Positions 54,358-64,000 of a stretch of 64,000 bases of DNA are shown here, piece by piece. The notes below the pieces were generated by a model, which saw only the letters and a list, made by a program, of their open reading frames with translations, was not told the DNA's origin and did no database searches. The position numbers and the translations under genes were made by a program. Positions within the stretch are counted from its first letter, which is position 1; every line of letters starts with the position of its first letter. The DNA comes from Marinobacter segnicrescens (GTDB lineage: Bacteria; Pseudomonadota; Gammaproteobacteria; Pseudomonadales; Oleiphilaceae). The DNA lies in contig NZ_FOHZ01000010.1 of the NCBI RefSeq assembly GCF_900111555.1, positions 1 to 64,000 of the forward strand, read 5' to 3'.

Positions 54358-56433
54358 ATGAAAAACAAAGCCGGAAGATTCAGCATGGGACAGGGCGCCA
54401 ACAGGTTTGTTGCCGGCCTGATCGCAGCGCTGATAGCACTTACCGTGCTGCTCGTTGTCGTGCTGTTCATTATCAACCAGGACAGCCGTAACGACCAGGA
54501 GTACATTGCCTACACCGGTGAGCTGCGGGTACTTTCGCAGGAAATCACCAGTAACGCCACAGAGGCGGCCGATGGTAACGAGGAAGCGTTTACCCGACTG
54601 CAAGGCAGCCGCAACGAGTTTGCGGAACTATGGGGTTACATCCTGGAAGGTAACCCGCAAACCGGCCTCCCGGCCAGTGACCTGGCAGCTGACAGCCAGG
54701 TTCAGCCTTACTGGGATACCGTTCGTGACAGCGCCGACAGCATTGTAAACACCCGAGAGGAAGTACTTGGCCTGCATGAGGTTGCCAGCACGCTCAACGA
54801 GACCATTCCCCGCCTTCAGGTGGAATACCGGGATATCGTCTCCGTCCTGCTGGACAACAATGCCCCGGCAGACCAGGTTGCCCTCGCCCAGCGGCAGTCG
54901 TTGCTGGCCGAGCGTATTGCCCGGGCGGTGAACAGCGTTCTCTCCGGCGAGGAAGACGCGGTAGTCGCTGCCGACCGTTTCGGCCGCGACGCCACTGAAT
55001 TTGGCCGCGTGCTCCAGGGTCAGCTGCAGGGCAACCCGGCCATGAGCATTTCCCGCATCAATATCGAAGAGGCCCGCTACGGCCTGGAAGCGGTACAGGA
55101 GCTGTTCCAGTACGTCTCCCAGAACATTGACGCGATTCTGGAGGCCTCTCCCGACCTCTACAGCGTCCGTAACGCCTCCAACGATATCTTCCAGAACTCC
55201 CAGCTACTTCTGCAGGAAATCTCCACCCTGGCGGATCGCTTTGCCGACCAGGCTGGGTCCCGCGTGATCAGCCCACTACTGGCGTACCTGATCCTCGCCC
55301 TGATGGTGGCCACGGTTGTGGCCATCGGTGTGGTGCTGTACCGCGCCGCCCAGGAGCGCCTGGCCCAGACCCAGGCCCAGAACGAACAGAACCAGAACGC
55401 GATCCTGCGACTGCTGGACGAACTGGCTGACCTGGCGGACGGTGACCTGACTACCGAGGCCACGGTAACCGAGGACTTCACCGGCGCCATCGCTGACTCC
55501 ATCAACTACGCCATCGACCAGATGCGCGGCCTGGTACAGGCTATCCGGGGTACGGCAGTACGGGTTGCCTCCGCTGCCCAGGAATCCCAGTCCACGGCCA
55601 TGCAGCTGGCAGACGCGTCCGAGCACCAGGCCCAGGAAATTGCCGGTGCCTCTGCCGCGGTCAATGAGATGGCGGTGTCCATCGACCAGGTATCCTCCAA
55701 CGCCGCCGAGTCCACCGCGGTTGCGGAGCGCTCGGTTGCCATCGCCAAGAAAGGCGCGGAAGTGGTACAGAACACCATCCGCGGCATGGACAACATCCGC
55801 GAGCAGATCCAGGAAACCTCCAAGCGGATCAAACGACTGGGTGAGTCTTCCCAGGAAATCGGTGACATCGTATCGCTGATCAATGACATCGCCGACCAGA
55901 CCAACATCCTGTCCCTTAACGCCGCTATCCAGGCCTCTATGGCCGGTGACGCAGGCCGGGGCTTCGCGGTGGTTGCGGACGAGGTCCAGCGCCTGGCGGA
56001 ACGCTCCTCTGCAGCGACCAAGCAGATTGAAGCCCTGGTTAAAACCATCCAGTCGGATACCAACGAAGCGGTTATCTCCATGGAACACACCACCGCCGAG
56101 GTGGTCCGCGGTGCACGCCTGGCACAGGACGCAGGTGTTGCCCTGGAGGAAATCGAAAACGTATCCATGAGCCTGGCGGAGCTGATCCAGAACATCTCCA
56201 ACGCTGCACGCCAGCAGGCGTCGTCGGCGGCGCACATTTCCAACACCATGAACGTCATCCAGGAAATCACCTCCCAGACCTCTTCCGGTACCAACGCCAC
56301 CGCGCGGTCTATCGGAAACCTGGCCGAGATGGCATCCGAGCTGAGGTCTTCGGTTGCCGGCTTTACCCTGCCGGAAGAAGACCAGGTCGATGCCATGGAG
56401 CGCGAAGAAGACAACGTACCGGTGGTCAGCTGA
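54358..56433 (+). CDS. pilJ: Chemoreceptor PilJ (type IV pilus methyl-accepting protein)
   Basis: 691 aa; start at 54358 (MKNKAGRFSM). Two membrane segments (about 20-42 and about 310-330) border a periplasmic PilJ-type domain of about 260 residues; the cytoplasmic hairpin has the tip INDIADQTNILSLNAAIQASMAGDAGRGF. Senses surface contact or pilin. The alternative long start at 54241 overlaps pilI and is rejected. Confidence 0.94.
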   Translation: MKNKAGRFSMGQGANRFVAGLIAALIALTVLLVVVLFIINQDSRNDQEYIAYTGELRVLSQEITSNATEAADGNEEAFTRLQGSRNEFAELWGYILEGNPQTGLPASDLAADSQVQPYWDTVRDSADSIVNTREEVLGLHEVASTLNETIPRLQVEYRDIVSVLLDNNAPADQVALAQRQSLLAERIARAVNSVLSGEEDAVVAADRFGRDATEFGRVLQGQLQGNPAMSISRINIEEARYGLEAVQELFQYVSQNIDAILEASPDLYSVRNASNDIFQNSQLLLQEISTLADRFADQAGSRVISPLLAYLILALMVATVVAIGVVLYRAAQERLAQTQAQNEQNQNAILRLLDELADLADGDLTTEATVTEDFTGAIADSINYAIDQMRGLVQAIRGTAVRVASAAQESQSTAMQLADASEHQAQEIAGASAAVNEMAVSIDQVSSNAAESTAVAERSVAIAKKGAEVVQNTIRGMDNIREQIQETSKRIKRLGESSQEIGDIVSLINDIADQTNILSLNAAIQASMAGDAGRGFAVVADEVQRLAERSSAATKQIEALVKTIQSDTNEAVISMEHTTAEVVRGARLAQDAGVALEEIENVSMSLAELIQNISNAARQQASSAAHISNTMNVIQEITSQTSSGTNATARSIGNLAEMASELRSSVAGFTLPEEDQVDAMEREEDNVPVVS

Positions 56434-56461
56434 CCACCGTTGCCAGGGGCGATGAGGGTTT

Positions 56462-57361
56462 ATGGCTGAAGCACCCCGCAACCTGTCACCCGGCTCCGAA
56501 CACTGGGCGCTGCGCCCGCTCCCTGACATGGACGAGGCGCAGTTCCACCAGTGGAAAACCCTGCTGGAACACCGGACCGGCATGGCCCTGGCCCCTGAGC
56601 GCAAGTCCTTCCTGGAAACCAACATTGGTATCCGCATGCGGGAGATCGGATGCGGCAGTTTCCAGGCCTATTACGAAAAGATTGTGGCCGGACCGGAAGC
56701 CGTCGTGGAATGGTCCACCCTGGTGGACCGGCTTACCGTCCAGGAAACAAGGTTTTTCCGGGATGGGGATGCGTTCCGGCTGGTGTCAGACTATGTGATG
56801 ACCCGGCCACGGGAGCAACTGCGACATCGCCCGCTTGAGGCGTGGAGCGTGGGCTGCTCCACCGGCGAGGAAGCCTATACCCTGGCGATCCTGCTGAACG
56901 AGTGTATGGCGCAGCTAAAGCTGCCACCACTGTACGGAGTGACCGGTTCTGACATCAGCAAGCCGGCCCTGGACAAGGCGCAACAGGGGCTTTTCAACCC
57001 CAGGCGCCTGAACGGCATGGATGACAGCCTCCGTCAGCGGTATTTCCGGGCAGGAGCCCGTAACAGTGCGGAAATTGCAGAAAGCATTCGCGAGCGTGTC
57101 TGTTTCACCCGGCTTAATGTGCTGGACCTGAAGCGGGCCCCCATGCACGGGATGAACATCATTTTCTGCCAGAACCTGCTGATCTATTTCCGTCGCTGGC
57201 GACGGCGGGAGATCGTGACAAGGCTGGCGGAACACCTGGCCCCCGGCGGCCTGTTGGTGCTGGGGCAGGGTGAGATCACCGGCTGGCAACCGCCGGGAAT
57301 GCAGCGGGTTCCCTCGGAACATGTGCTGGCGTGGATTCGCCGCCAGTCAGACGACGAATAA
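56462..57361 (+). CDS. pilK: CheR-type chemoreceptor methyltransferase PilK
   Basis: 299 aa: N-terminal CheR helical domain (about 22-90), then the SAM-binding part with VGCSTGEEAYTLAILL, TGSDISKPALDKAQQG and IIFCQNLLIYFRRW. Adjusts methylation of PilJ. Follows pilJ by 28 bases with GAGGG before the ATG. Confidence 0.94.
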   Translation: MAEAPRNLSPGSEHWALRPLPDMDEAQFHQWKTLLEHRTGMALAPERKSFLETNIGIRMREIGCGSFQAYYEKIVAGPEAVVEWSTLVDRLTVQETRFFRDGDAFRLVSDYVMTRPREQLRHRPLEAWSVGCSTGEEAYTLAILLNECMAQLKLPPLYGVTGSDISKPALDKAQQGLFNPRRLNGMDDSLRQRYFRAGARNSAEIAESIRERVCFTRLNVLDLKRAPMHGMNIIFCQNLLIYFRRWRRREIVTRLAEHLAPGGLLVLGQGEITGWQPPGMQRVPSEHVLAWIRRQSDDE

Positions 57362-57372
57362 CCGGAGTGGTT

Positions 57373-60300
57373 ATGGGCAACAACCATGACAGTATCGCCC
57401 TGGACTGGGTTCGTGGCGAAATAGAACAAACACTGACGCAGAGCCAGCAGGCGCTTGAGGCCTATGTCGAGAACCGTGAAGACACGGCGCGCCTGCGCTT
57501 CTGCCTCAATTACCTGCACCAGGTAAACGGTACCCTCCAGATGGTCGAACTGCAGGGTGCCGCCCTGCTCACCGAGGAAATGGAAAAACTTACCCAGAGC
57601 GTGCTCAAGGGTGAGGTAGTCGACACCGACCAGGCCCTGGACAGCCTGATGGAGGCCATTCTCCGCCTGCCTCGCTACCTGGAAGGACTTCGCAGCAGCG
57701 CTGACGACCTGCCCCTGACTCTCCTGCCCCTGCTCAACGACCTGCGGGCTGCGCGCGGGGAGGGTCTGCTTTCCGATCTGTCACTGTTCCGGCCAGACAT
57801 GGCCCAGGCCCGCTTCGAGGCCTCGCCCAGGGTTGCCCGCCTGCTGCAGGACCCCAAGATCCTGGCCAACGTCGGCAAGCTGGGACAGATGTTCCACCGT
57901 GCCGTGAACAGCATTGTCCCCGGCAAGGACAACAACGCTCTGTACGACAACCTGCAAAAGGTGATCCAGCGCCTGGTCAAGCTGTGCACCGGCACGCCCC
58001 GTGAGCAACTGTGGCGCGCCACCGGTGGCTTTATCGAGACGCTTGAGCAGAATATCAACGAGCTGACACCGGCCACCCATGCCCTGCTCAAAGAGCTGGA
58101 CGACGAAATCGATCGTCTGACCCGGGAGCCAGACGACATCCTGCGTCAGCCAGTGCCGGAAACCCTGTTCCGCAACCTGCTCTACTACATAGCCCAGGCC
58201 CACGAAGCCACGTCTGCCTATATTTCTGACATTCGCGACCGCTACGGCCTTGAGCAGGCGATGCCCACAGGCGGCAGCTTTGACAGCAGCAGCGGCCCGG
58301 GCCGGGAAGCTATTCACTCAGTCGTGCTGGCGCTGAACGAGGAAGTTGCCCGCCTGAAGGACCAGCTCGACTTGTTCGTGCGCGATCAGAACCGCCAGAA
58401 CCAGGATCTCGAAGAACTGTTGCCGGGCCTTCGCCAGGTAGCCAATACCCTCGCCGTGCTCGGCCTGGGTAACCCACGCCGTATCATCGGTGAACAACTC
58501 GATGTAGTGGACAAGCTCCTTGGCCAGAGTGACACCGTGGATGATGGCACCCTGCTGGACATCGCAGGGGCGCTGCTCTATGTCGAAGCCACCCTGTCCG
58601 GTATTGACCGGGACCGCCACCTGGCCCCGGACGGCGAAACCAGCAGCGAAGAAGACGAGTCAACCGGCCCCGGCCGCCAGGAGCTCGGTGACGCCCACAA
58701 TGCCCTGCTCCGGGAATCCCGCAACGCCCTGGAACAGGTCAAGAGCGCGGTGGTCAACTTCATCGCGTCTCAGTGGGATCCGCGGGAAATCGAACATGTA
58801 CCCGAAATGCTCTCGAGCATCGAGGGTGGCCTCAAGGTCATTCCCCTGGAGCGGCCAGCCCTGATACTGGCCGCAGTGCGCGATTACATCCAGCAGGTAT
58901 TGCTGGAGCGCAAACGTATCCCGGACTGGAAACAGCTCGATACCCTGGCAGACACCATTACCAGTATCGAGTATTACCTGGAGCGCCTCACAGACGGCAT
59001 CCGTGACAATGAATCCGTGCTTCGGGTTGCAGAGGAAAGCCTCCGCACCCTTGGCTTCCCCCCTGGCGCCGAGCCCACCTGGGTTGAAGCGGACACTGAC
59101 GCTGCCCCGTCGCCCACCAGCGCCGAAGAAGCGCCGCCGGAAGCGCCGGTGCAGACCGCCAAGCACTCCGACATGGAGCTGGTGGACGACGAAATCCTGG
59201 AAATCTTTGTCGAAGAAGCCGGCGAAGTCATGGCTACCATCAACACCTGGTACCCTCGCCTTCGCCAGGACCACGATGATCGCGAAGCACTCACGGAAGT
59301 ACGCCGTGCCTACCATACCCTCAAGGGCAGCGGCCGACTGGTAGGCGCCACCAGCATTGGTGAGCTGGCCTGGTCCATCGAAAACCTCCTCAACCGGGTG
59401 CTCGACCAGACCCTGCGTCCCACCGAAGACCTGTTTGCCCTGGTGGACGACGTCAACAACCGTGTCCCCTCGCTCATCGAGGAATTCCGCAACGGAGACG
59501 TAACCGGCGACGTGGATACACTGATCCAGCGGGCAGAGGCCATGGCCGATACCCGCAAGACCAGCCACAGCGAAGCGGGCGCGCCGATTGAGGCAACAGA
59601 CACACAGGTAAGTGGCTCTGATGAGGATGCCACCCCGGCACCGGCCAGCCAGCGTGAAAGTCTGAGCACCACCGACAGCGGTTTCGACAACGATGATCTG
59701 ATCGATGATGAAATTATCGAGATCTTTGTCGAAGAAGCCGGAGAGGTACTCGGAACCATCAACGAATACCTCCCCATGCTGCTTCGCCAGTATGACGATC
59801 GTAGCGCCCTTGCCGAGGTTCGGCGTGCATTCCACACGCTCAAGGGTAGTGGCCGCATGGTCGGGGCCAGCGTCGTCGGAGAACTGGCCTGGTCCGTCGA
59901 GAACATGCTTAACCGCCTCATCGACGGCACCGTATTCATGAACGACGACATTGCCGGATTACTGCGGGAGGTTACCGACACCATTCCGTCCCTGGTCACT
60001 GATTTCGAACAGCGCCGCACGCCCTCAGTGGATACCACCCCCCTGCAGGAGCAGGCGACCGCGCTGGCGAACGGCGAAATTCCGGGCACCCGGGCAATGC
60101 CCGAAACCGACCAGGAAGCGGACCACGAAGCTCCTGAAGATGTACAGCCAACACCGGAGCCCGAGGCGGGCACAGGGGCCCCTGACGCCGCCATGGGAGC
60201 AGCGGAAAGCAGCGAAGACCTGGTGGACCCGATACTGGTTGAGATTTTCGAGAGCGAAGCCCGGACACACCTGGCTGCCCTGGAAGCCTTCCTTGAGGAT

Positions 60301-63300
60301 ACCGGCGGACGCAGCAGTGTCGCCTATACGGACCAGGTCTCCCGCGCCCTGCATACTCTGAAAGGCAGCGCCAACACCGCTGCCATCGAACCCATTGCAC
60401 GGGTTGTCACCACACTGGAGCAGTTCGTCAAGCAGGCCCGGGCCGAAAACCGTCGTGCCGACAGCGACGTCATCGCCCTGATCCAGCAATGCTGCGAGTT
60501 CCTCAAGCAGGGTCTCGACCAGCTTGACAGCACGCCGCAACAGCCACTGCCGGGCACCGACTCCTATCTTGAACAACTGGCCGCAGTCTCTGCCCGTACC
60601 CTTGGACGCCGTGACACCGACGACGAAGAGGCGGCGGGCAGTACTGACAGCCAGCTGGTGACGCTGTTCCTCAACGATGGCCTGGACGTACTGCTGGATG
60701 CTGACCGGATTGTTCAGGACTGGGCGGCCAACCCGTCGCAAACCAGCGACATTGGCCGGCTCTCCCATGAACTGGGGCAGCTTGCCTCCGGTGCCCGGGA
60801 TGCCGGACTGGTGGATGTGGCTGAGCTCACCCGCGCCCTGACACAGGTCTATCACAACGCACTGGCACATCCCGAAGGTCCGGACGACTGGTTCATGGAA
60901 ACCGTTCAATCAGCCCATGAGCACCTGATCAACCTGATGGACCAGGTTGCCGCGGGCCTGGCCACGCAGCCGGACCAGACCCTGCTTACCGAACTCGAGG
61001 TACTGGCGGATTCATTGTCCACACCGGAACCTGATGTCGACGAGCCCGAAGAGATTGACTATGAAGGTTACGACCTGCCGGCCGGTGAAGCGGAATCAGA
61101 CACAAGCACCACCGACACCGACGATGGCATGGATGACGAGCTGGCCGAGATCTTCCTGGAGGAAGCCCAGGATCTGATTGCCAGCACCGCCGATGCCCTT
61201 GAAGACTGGCAGACCCGGTCCGACAACAGTGAAATGCTGCGTTTGCTGCAACGGGATCTGCACACCCTCAAGGGTGGCGCACGCTTGGCAGGCGTCCAGC
61301 CCATCGGCGACCTGGCCCATGAGCTGGAAACCCTGTTTGAAGGCCTCGCCGAACATCGCCTCGGTGTCACCGAGGAACTCTCGGACCTGCTGTTCCGTTG
61401 TCACGACCGCCTTGCAAGCATGGTCGACGCCCTTGCCGCCGGTGACTCTCCGCGTCCGGCCCCGGACCTGGAAGCGGACATCCGGCATTATATGGATAAC
61501 GCCAGCGGTGAACGTCCGGTCACACGGATTCCCGGAGCCAGTGAAGCCACGCCGCCGGACGGGGAGTCCACCGAACAGCCCGGCGACAGTTCCGAGCAAT
61601 CGGCGCAGAAGGACGAGCCTGTCGGGCCGACTGACAGTGCCGGGACTGCCGACCTTGAAGCCGGCGATGACGAGCTGCCGGAACTGGATATCAGCGATCT
61701 CGGCAACGAACTCGAACAGCTCCACGAGGACCTCGACGATGGTGCCGGCGATTCCGGCCAGGTCGCCAGCTCAGCGGCAGCCGAACAGGTCCCCCCGGAA
61801 GAATCCGGCGAAACCTATGACCTTTCCCACCTGGATCAGGAGCTGGTGGCGATCTTCCTGGAAGAAGCCTACGACCTGATCAATTCCACCAGCAGCGCCC
61901 TGCACAGCTGGAGTGAGAACCCGGCGGACAGCTCCCTCGCAAGCGAGCTGCAGCGAGATGTGCACACCCTCAAGGGCAGTGCCCGCATGGCTGGCGTCGA
62001 CCCCATCGCGGACCTCACCCACGTGCTGGAAGACCTTTTTGAACGGGTCGCGGACGGCCGCATCGAGGCCAGCGCCGGGATGCTCGACCTGCTGTTTGCC
62101 TGCCACGACCGGCTCGCGGGCATGGTGGATGAGATTGCGACAGCCCGGCCCTGTGCCCGGGCGACGGGACTGATCAATCAGGTACAGGCTATTATCAATG
62201 GGGAACCGGCCGGCGCAGTCACTCAAAGAGCGGACGTCGACACCGCAGCCACACAGCCGGAGACTGCCGCGCCCGATCAGGCCGAAGTCCCGGAAGCCGA
62301 ACTCAGCGAAGAGGCTCCGGAACTCACCGCTGATGAACTCACGGGCATGTTCCTCGAGGAAGGCCTGGACATCAGCGAATCCATCGAGGAAAGCCTGTCC
62401 CAGTGGCGAGAGGATCCGGAGCAGCTCACGGGGATTACCCAGCTTCAGCAGGAGCTCCATAGCCTCAAGGGCGGAGCGCGATTGGCCGATATGGACGCAG
62501 TAGCAGACCTGGCCGAAGCCTGGTCTGATGCACTCGGCCCTCTGCTGGAAGGTTCCGGCAACCAACCGCTGGTGCTGACCCTCAGCGAAAGGGCGAACGC
62601 GGGCCTCAAGGCCATGCTCGAGCAGCTTGAGGAAGGCAACCGGCCGCAACCGGACACCGGCCTTTTGCGCCTGCTGCAGGAGGCGGCCAGTCACCTGGAC
62701 GAAGAAGGGGACGCGACCCCGGAATCGGCCACTGCCGACGACGATAAGCCCGACACCGAAGTACTGGAGATTTTCCTGGAGGAAGCCGGGGAAATTCTGG
62801 ACCAGCTGGAACAGCTGCTGGCCGACTGGCGCCAGGAACCGGAAAGCCAGAACTTCAGCCACGAGGCCCAGCGTGCCCTGCACACCCTCAAGGGTGGCGC
62901 CCGCCTGTCTCGCCAACCCAGGCTCGGGGACCTGTCCCACGAGTTCGAGGCGATGCTCACCGAACTGGGAGACCAGCCCCCCGCCCAGGACGACTGGAAG
63001 AAAATCACCGAACACCACGATGCATTGATAGCGTCTGTCGCCAGGATTCGTGAGAACTTCGAGAACTACCTGGCCAGCCAGGCGCCGGACCTTGCCACCC
63101 CGGTCAGTAGCGACCAGTCCAGGGCGGGCGAATACCGTGGGCCGTCCGCCAGTGCCGAATCGGCACCGGTCGTCAGCAAGCCACAAACAGCCCGCAAGGC
63201 CATAGAGAAGCGCCGCAAGGACAGTGCAAGGGCAGCACAGGAAACCATCCGCGTCTCTGCCCCCTTGCTGGACGAGCTGGTTAACCTGGCTGGTGAAACC

Positions 63301-64000
63301 AGTATTACCCGTGGCCGGCTGGAACAGCAGAACAGTGACTTCGGCCATACCCTGGACGAAATGGCAGCCACCATTGACCGTCTGCGCGAGCAGTTGAGGC
63401 GAATGGACATCGAGACCGAGGCCCAGATCCTGTTCCGCGCTGAGCAGGAGCATGGCCCGGACTACGGTGACGACTTCGACCCGCTGGAAATGGATCGTTA
63501 TTCGTCGATCCAGCAGCTGTCCCGGGCCCTGAGCGAATCCGCCTCTGACCTTGCTGACCTGCGGGAAACCATGTCTGACCGGGTGAGGGACACCGACACC
63601 CTGCTGGTGCAGCAGTCCCGGATCAACACCGAGCTGCAGGAAGGTCTGATGAAGACCCGGATGATCCCGTTCGCCTCCATGGTGCCCAGGCTTCGACGGA
63701 TCGTCCGGCAGATCAGCGGCGAGCTGGGCAAGAAGGTGGAATTCGACGTCCGCAACGCAGAAGACGAGCTCGACCGCAACATTCTGGAGCGCATGGTGGC
63801 CCCTCTCGAGCACATGCTCCGGAACGCCCTGGACCACGGCATCGAGACTCCGTCGGACCGGGCCAGGGTCGGCAAGCCGGAAACCGGTCAGGTGACTCTG
63901 AGCCTGAGCCGTGAAGGTGGCGAAGTGGTATTGCGCATGACCGACGACGGCGCAGGCATTCCCAGCGCGGTTATCCGTCGAAAGGCCATCGAGCGGCGCC
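57373..64000 (+). CDS. chpA: Pil-Chp hybrid histidine kinase ChpA (3' end outside the window)
   Basis: At least 2,209 residues, open to the window end. ATG 57373 follows GGAGTGG. The N-terminal part holds an HPt-like helix set around His49. A long row of HPt domains follows with candidate phospho-His at 648, 821, 994, 1132 (degenerate, SHELGQL), 1297, 1531, 1696 and 1837, most in the form HTLKG; acidic linkers separate them. The CheA-like dimerisation part begins about 1955 (ETIRVSAPLLDELVNLAGET), then HATPase N-box LEHMLRNALDHGIE and DDGAGIP. The CheW-like and receiver domains expected at the end are beyond the window. Confidence 0.95.
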   Translation, partial: MGNNHDSIALDWVRGEIEQTLTQSQQALEAYVENREDTARLRFCLNYLHQVNGTLQMVELQGAALLTEEMEKLTQSVLKGEVVDTDQALDSLMEAILRLPRYLEGLRSSADDLPLTLLPLLNDLRAARGEGLLSDLSLFRPDMAQARFEASPRVARLLQDPKILANVGKLGQMFHRAVNSIVPGKDNNALYDNLQKVIQRLVKLCTGTPREQLWRATGGFIETLEQNINELTPATHALLKELDDEIDRLTREPDDILRQPVPETLFRNLLYYIAQAHEATSAYISDIRDRYGLEQAMPTGGSFDSSSGPGREAIHSVVLALNEEVARLKDQLDLFVRDQNRQNQDLEELLPGLRQVANTLAVLGLGNPRRIIGEQLDVVDKLLGQSDTVDDGTLLDIAGALLYVEATLSGIDRDRHLAPDGETSSEEDESTGPGRQELGDAHNALLRESRNALEQVKSAVVNFIASQWDPREIEHVPEMLSSIEGGLKVIPLERPALILAAVRDYIQQVLLERKRIPDWKQLDTLADTITSIEYYLERLTDGIRDNESVLRVAEESLRTLGFPPGAEPTWVEADTDAAPSPTSAEEAPPEAPVQTAKHSDMELVDDEILEIFVEEAGEVMATINTWYPRLRQDHDDREALTEVRRAYHTLKGSGRLVGATSIGELAWSIENLLNRVLDQTLRPTEDLFALVDDVNNRVPSLIEEFRNGDVTGDVDTLIQRAEAMADTRKTSHSEAGAPIEATDTQVSGSDEDATPAPASQRESLSTTDSGFDNDDLIDDEIIEIFVEEAGEVLGTINEYLPMLLRQYDDRSALAEVRRAFHTLKGSGRMVGASVVGELAWSVENMLNRLIDGTVFMNDDIAGLLREVTDTIPSLVTDFEQRRTPSVDTTPLQEQATALANGEIPGTRAMPETDQEADHEAPEDVQPTPEPEAGTGAPDAAMGAAESSEDLVDPILVEIFESEARTHLAALEAFLEDTGGRSSVAYTDQVSRALHTLKGSANTAAIEPIARVVTTLEQFVKQARAENRRADSDVIALIQQCCEFLKQGLDQLDSTPQQPLPGTDSYLEQLAAVSARTLGRRDTDDEEAAGSTDSQLVTLFLNDGLDVLLDADRIVQDWAANPSQTSDIGRLSHELGQLASGARDAGLVDVAELTRALTQVYHNALAHPEGPDDWFMETVQSAHEHLINLMDQVAAGLATQPDQTLLTELEVLADSLSTPEPDVDEPEEIDYEGYDLPAGEAESDTSTTDTDDGMDDELAEIFLEEAQDLIASTADALEDWQTRSDNSEMLRLLQRDLHTLKGGARLAGVQPIGDLAHELETLFEGLAEHRLGVTEELSDLLFRCHDRLASMVDALAAGDSPRPAPDLEADIRHYMDNASGERPVTRIPGASEATPPDGESTEQPGDSSEQSAQKDEPVGPTDSAGTADLEAGDDELPELDISDLGNELEQLHEDLDDGAGDSGQVASSAAAEQVPPEESGETYDLSHLDQELVAIFLEEAYDLINSTSSALHSWSENPADSSLASELQRDVHTLKGSARMAGVDPIADLTHVLEDLFERVADGRIEASAGMLDLLFACHDRLAGMVDEIATARPCARATGLINQVQAIINGEPAGAVTQRADVDTAATQPETAAPDQAEVPEAELSEEAPELTADELTGMFLEEGLDISESIEESLSQWREDPEQLTGITQLQQELHSLKGGARLADMDAVADLAEAWSDALGPLLEGSGNQPLVLTLSERANAGLKAMLEQLEEGNRPQPDTGLLRLLQEAASHLDEEGDATPESATADDDKPDTEVLEIFLEEAGEILDQLEQLLADWRQEPESQNFSHEAQRALHTLKGGARLSRQPRLGDLSHEFEAMLTELGDQPPAQDDWKKITEHHDALIASVARIRENFENYLASQAPDLATPVSSDQSRAGEYRGPSASAESAPVVSKPQTARKAIEKRRKDSARAAQETIRVSAPLLDELVNLAGETSITRGRLEQQNSDFGHTLDEMAATIDRLREQLRRMDIETEAQILFRAEQEHGPDYGDDFDPLEMDRYSSIQQLSRALSESASDLADLRETMSDRVRDTDTLLVQQSRINTELQEGLMKTRMIPFASMVPRLRRIVRQISGELGKKVEFDVRNAEDELDRNILERMVAPLEHMLRNALDHGIETPSDRARVGKPETGQVTLSLSREGGEVVLRMTDDGAGIPSAVIRRKAIERR

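Noticed and set aside
58660..63837. Very long open frames on the minus strand opposite chpA (for example 61771-63837)
   Set aside because: They are shadows created by GC-rich, repetitive chpA codons; the translations have no recognisable domain and the plus strand shows clear HPt and kinase motifs.

Overview
The window reads as a chromosomal segment of a marine or halophilic gammaproteobacterium of the Marinobacter/Pseudomonas type. The evidence is GC-rich coding sequence, a tmcA / TAXI-TRAP / H-NOX / type IV pilus gene content, and gene orders known from Pseudomonas (rpoH-ftsX-ftsE-ftsY-rsmD, and pyrC'-pyrB-pyrR-ruvX-algH-tonB-gshB next to pilGHIJK-chpA). No rRNA, tRNA, CRISPR array, complete insertion sequence or prophage was seen. 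The species assignment is inference from protein resemblance, not a database match.

Layout. 1-1147: the edge of an AT-richer accessory patch with a truncated heavy-metal efflux gene driven by a textbook MerR-family promoter, a Met/His-rich exported protein, and the remnant of a MerR-type regulator. 1148-9881: tmcA with a DUF2237 gene, a UvrD/Rep helicase, a DUF4124 protein, an OmpA-family porin, and two divergent RNA-modification-type methyltransferases whose start codons share the same four bases. 10030-13248: a TAXI-TRAP uptake system. 13272-16596: an H-NOX-like heme sensor coupled to a PAS/degenerate-GGDEF/EAL protein, and a PPK2 kinase. 16722-24101: TatD, two HDOD signalling proteins, a chemoreceptor with a His-rich membrane domain coupled to a SCO1-type copper protein, LysO, and two small conserved genes. 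24211-29642: acnA, then thiolase, TetR and acyl-CoA-binding protein (fatty-acid metabolism).

29812-36187: an orphan integrase N-terminal domain gene, greB, a candidate small RNA locus, an EnvZ/OmpR-type two-component pair, hyi and a tartronate-semialdehyde reductase, and rpoH with a clear sigma-70 promoter and terminator. 36577-42495: ftsX, ftsE, ftsY (with a perfect hexanucleotide tandem repeat), rsmD, an acyl desaturase and mutM with a TTG start. 42661-46823: a small membrane protein, yrfG, hslR, hslO and pckA. 46923-52611: a tightly packed seven-gene minus-strand operon from gshB through tonB, algH, ruvX, pyrR, pyrB to the catalytically dead dihydroorotase pyrC'. 52920-64000: the Pil-Chp chemosensory operon, ending inside a very large chpA whose kinase core is cut by the window edge.

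Most of the window is conserved core genome. The least explained items are the decayed metal-regulator locus at the left edge, the H-NOX/EAL pair with an altered heme-pocket motif, the SCO1-coupled His-rich chemoreceptor, the stand-alone integrase SAM-like domain beside greB, and the structured intergenic hairpins at 30663-30765. No entirely new multi-gene system could be proven from sequence alone.
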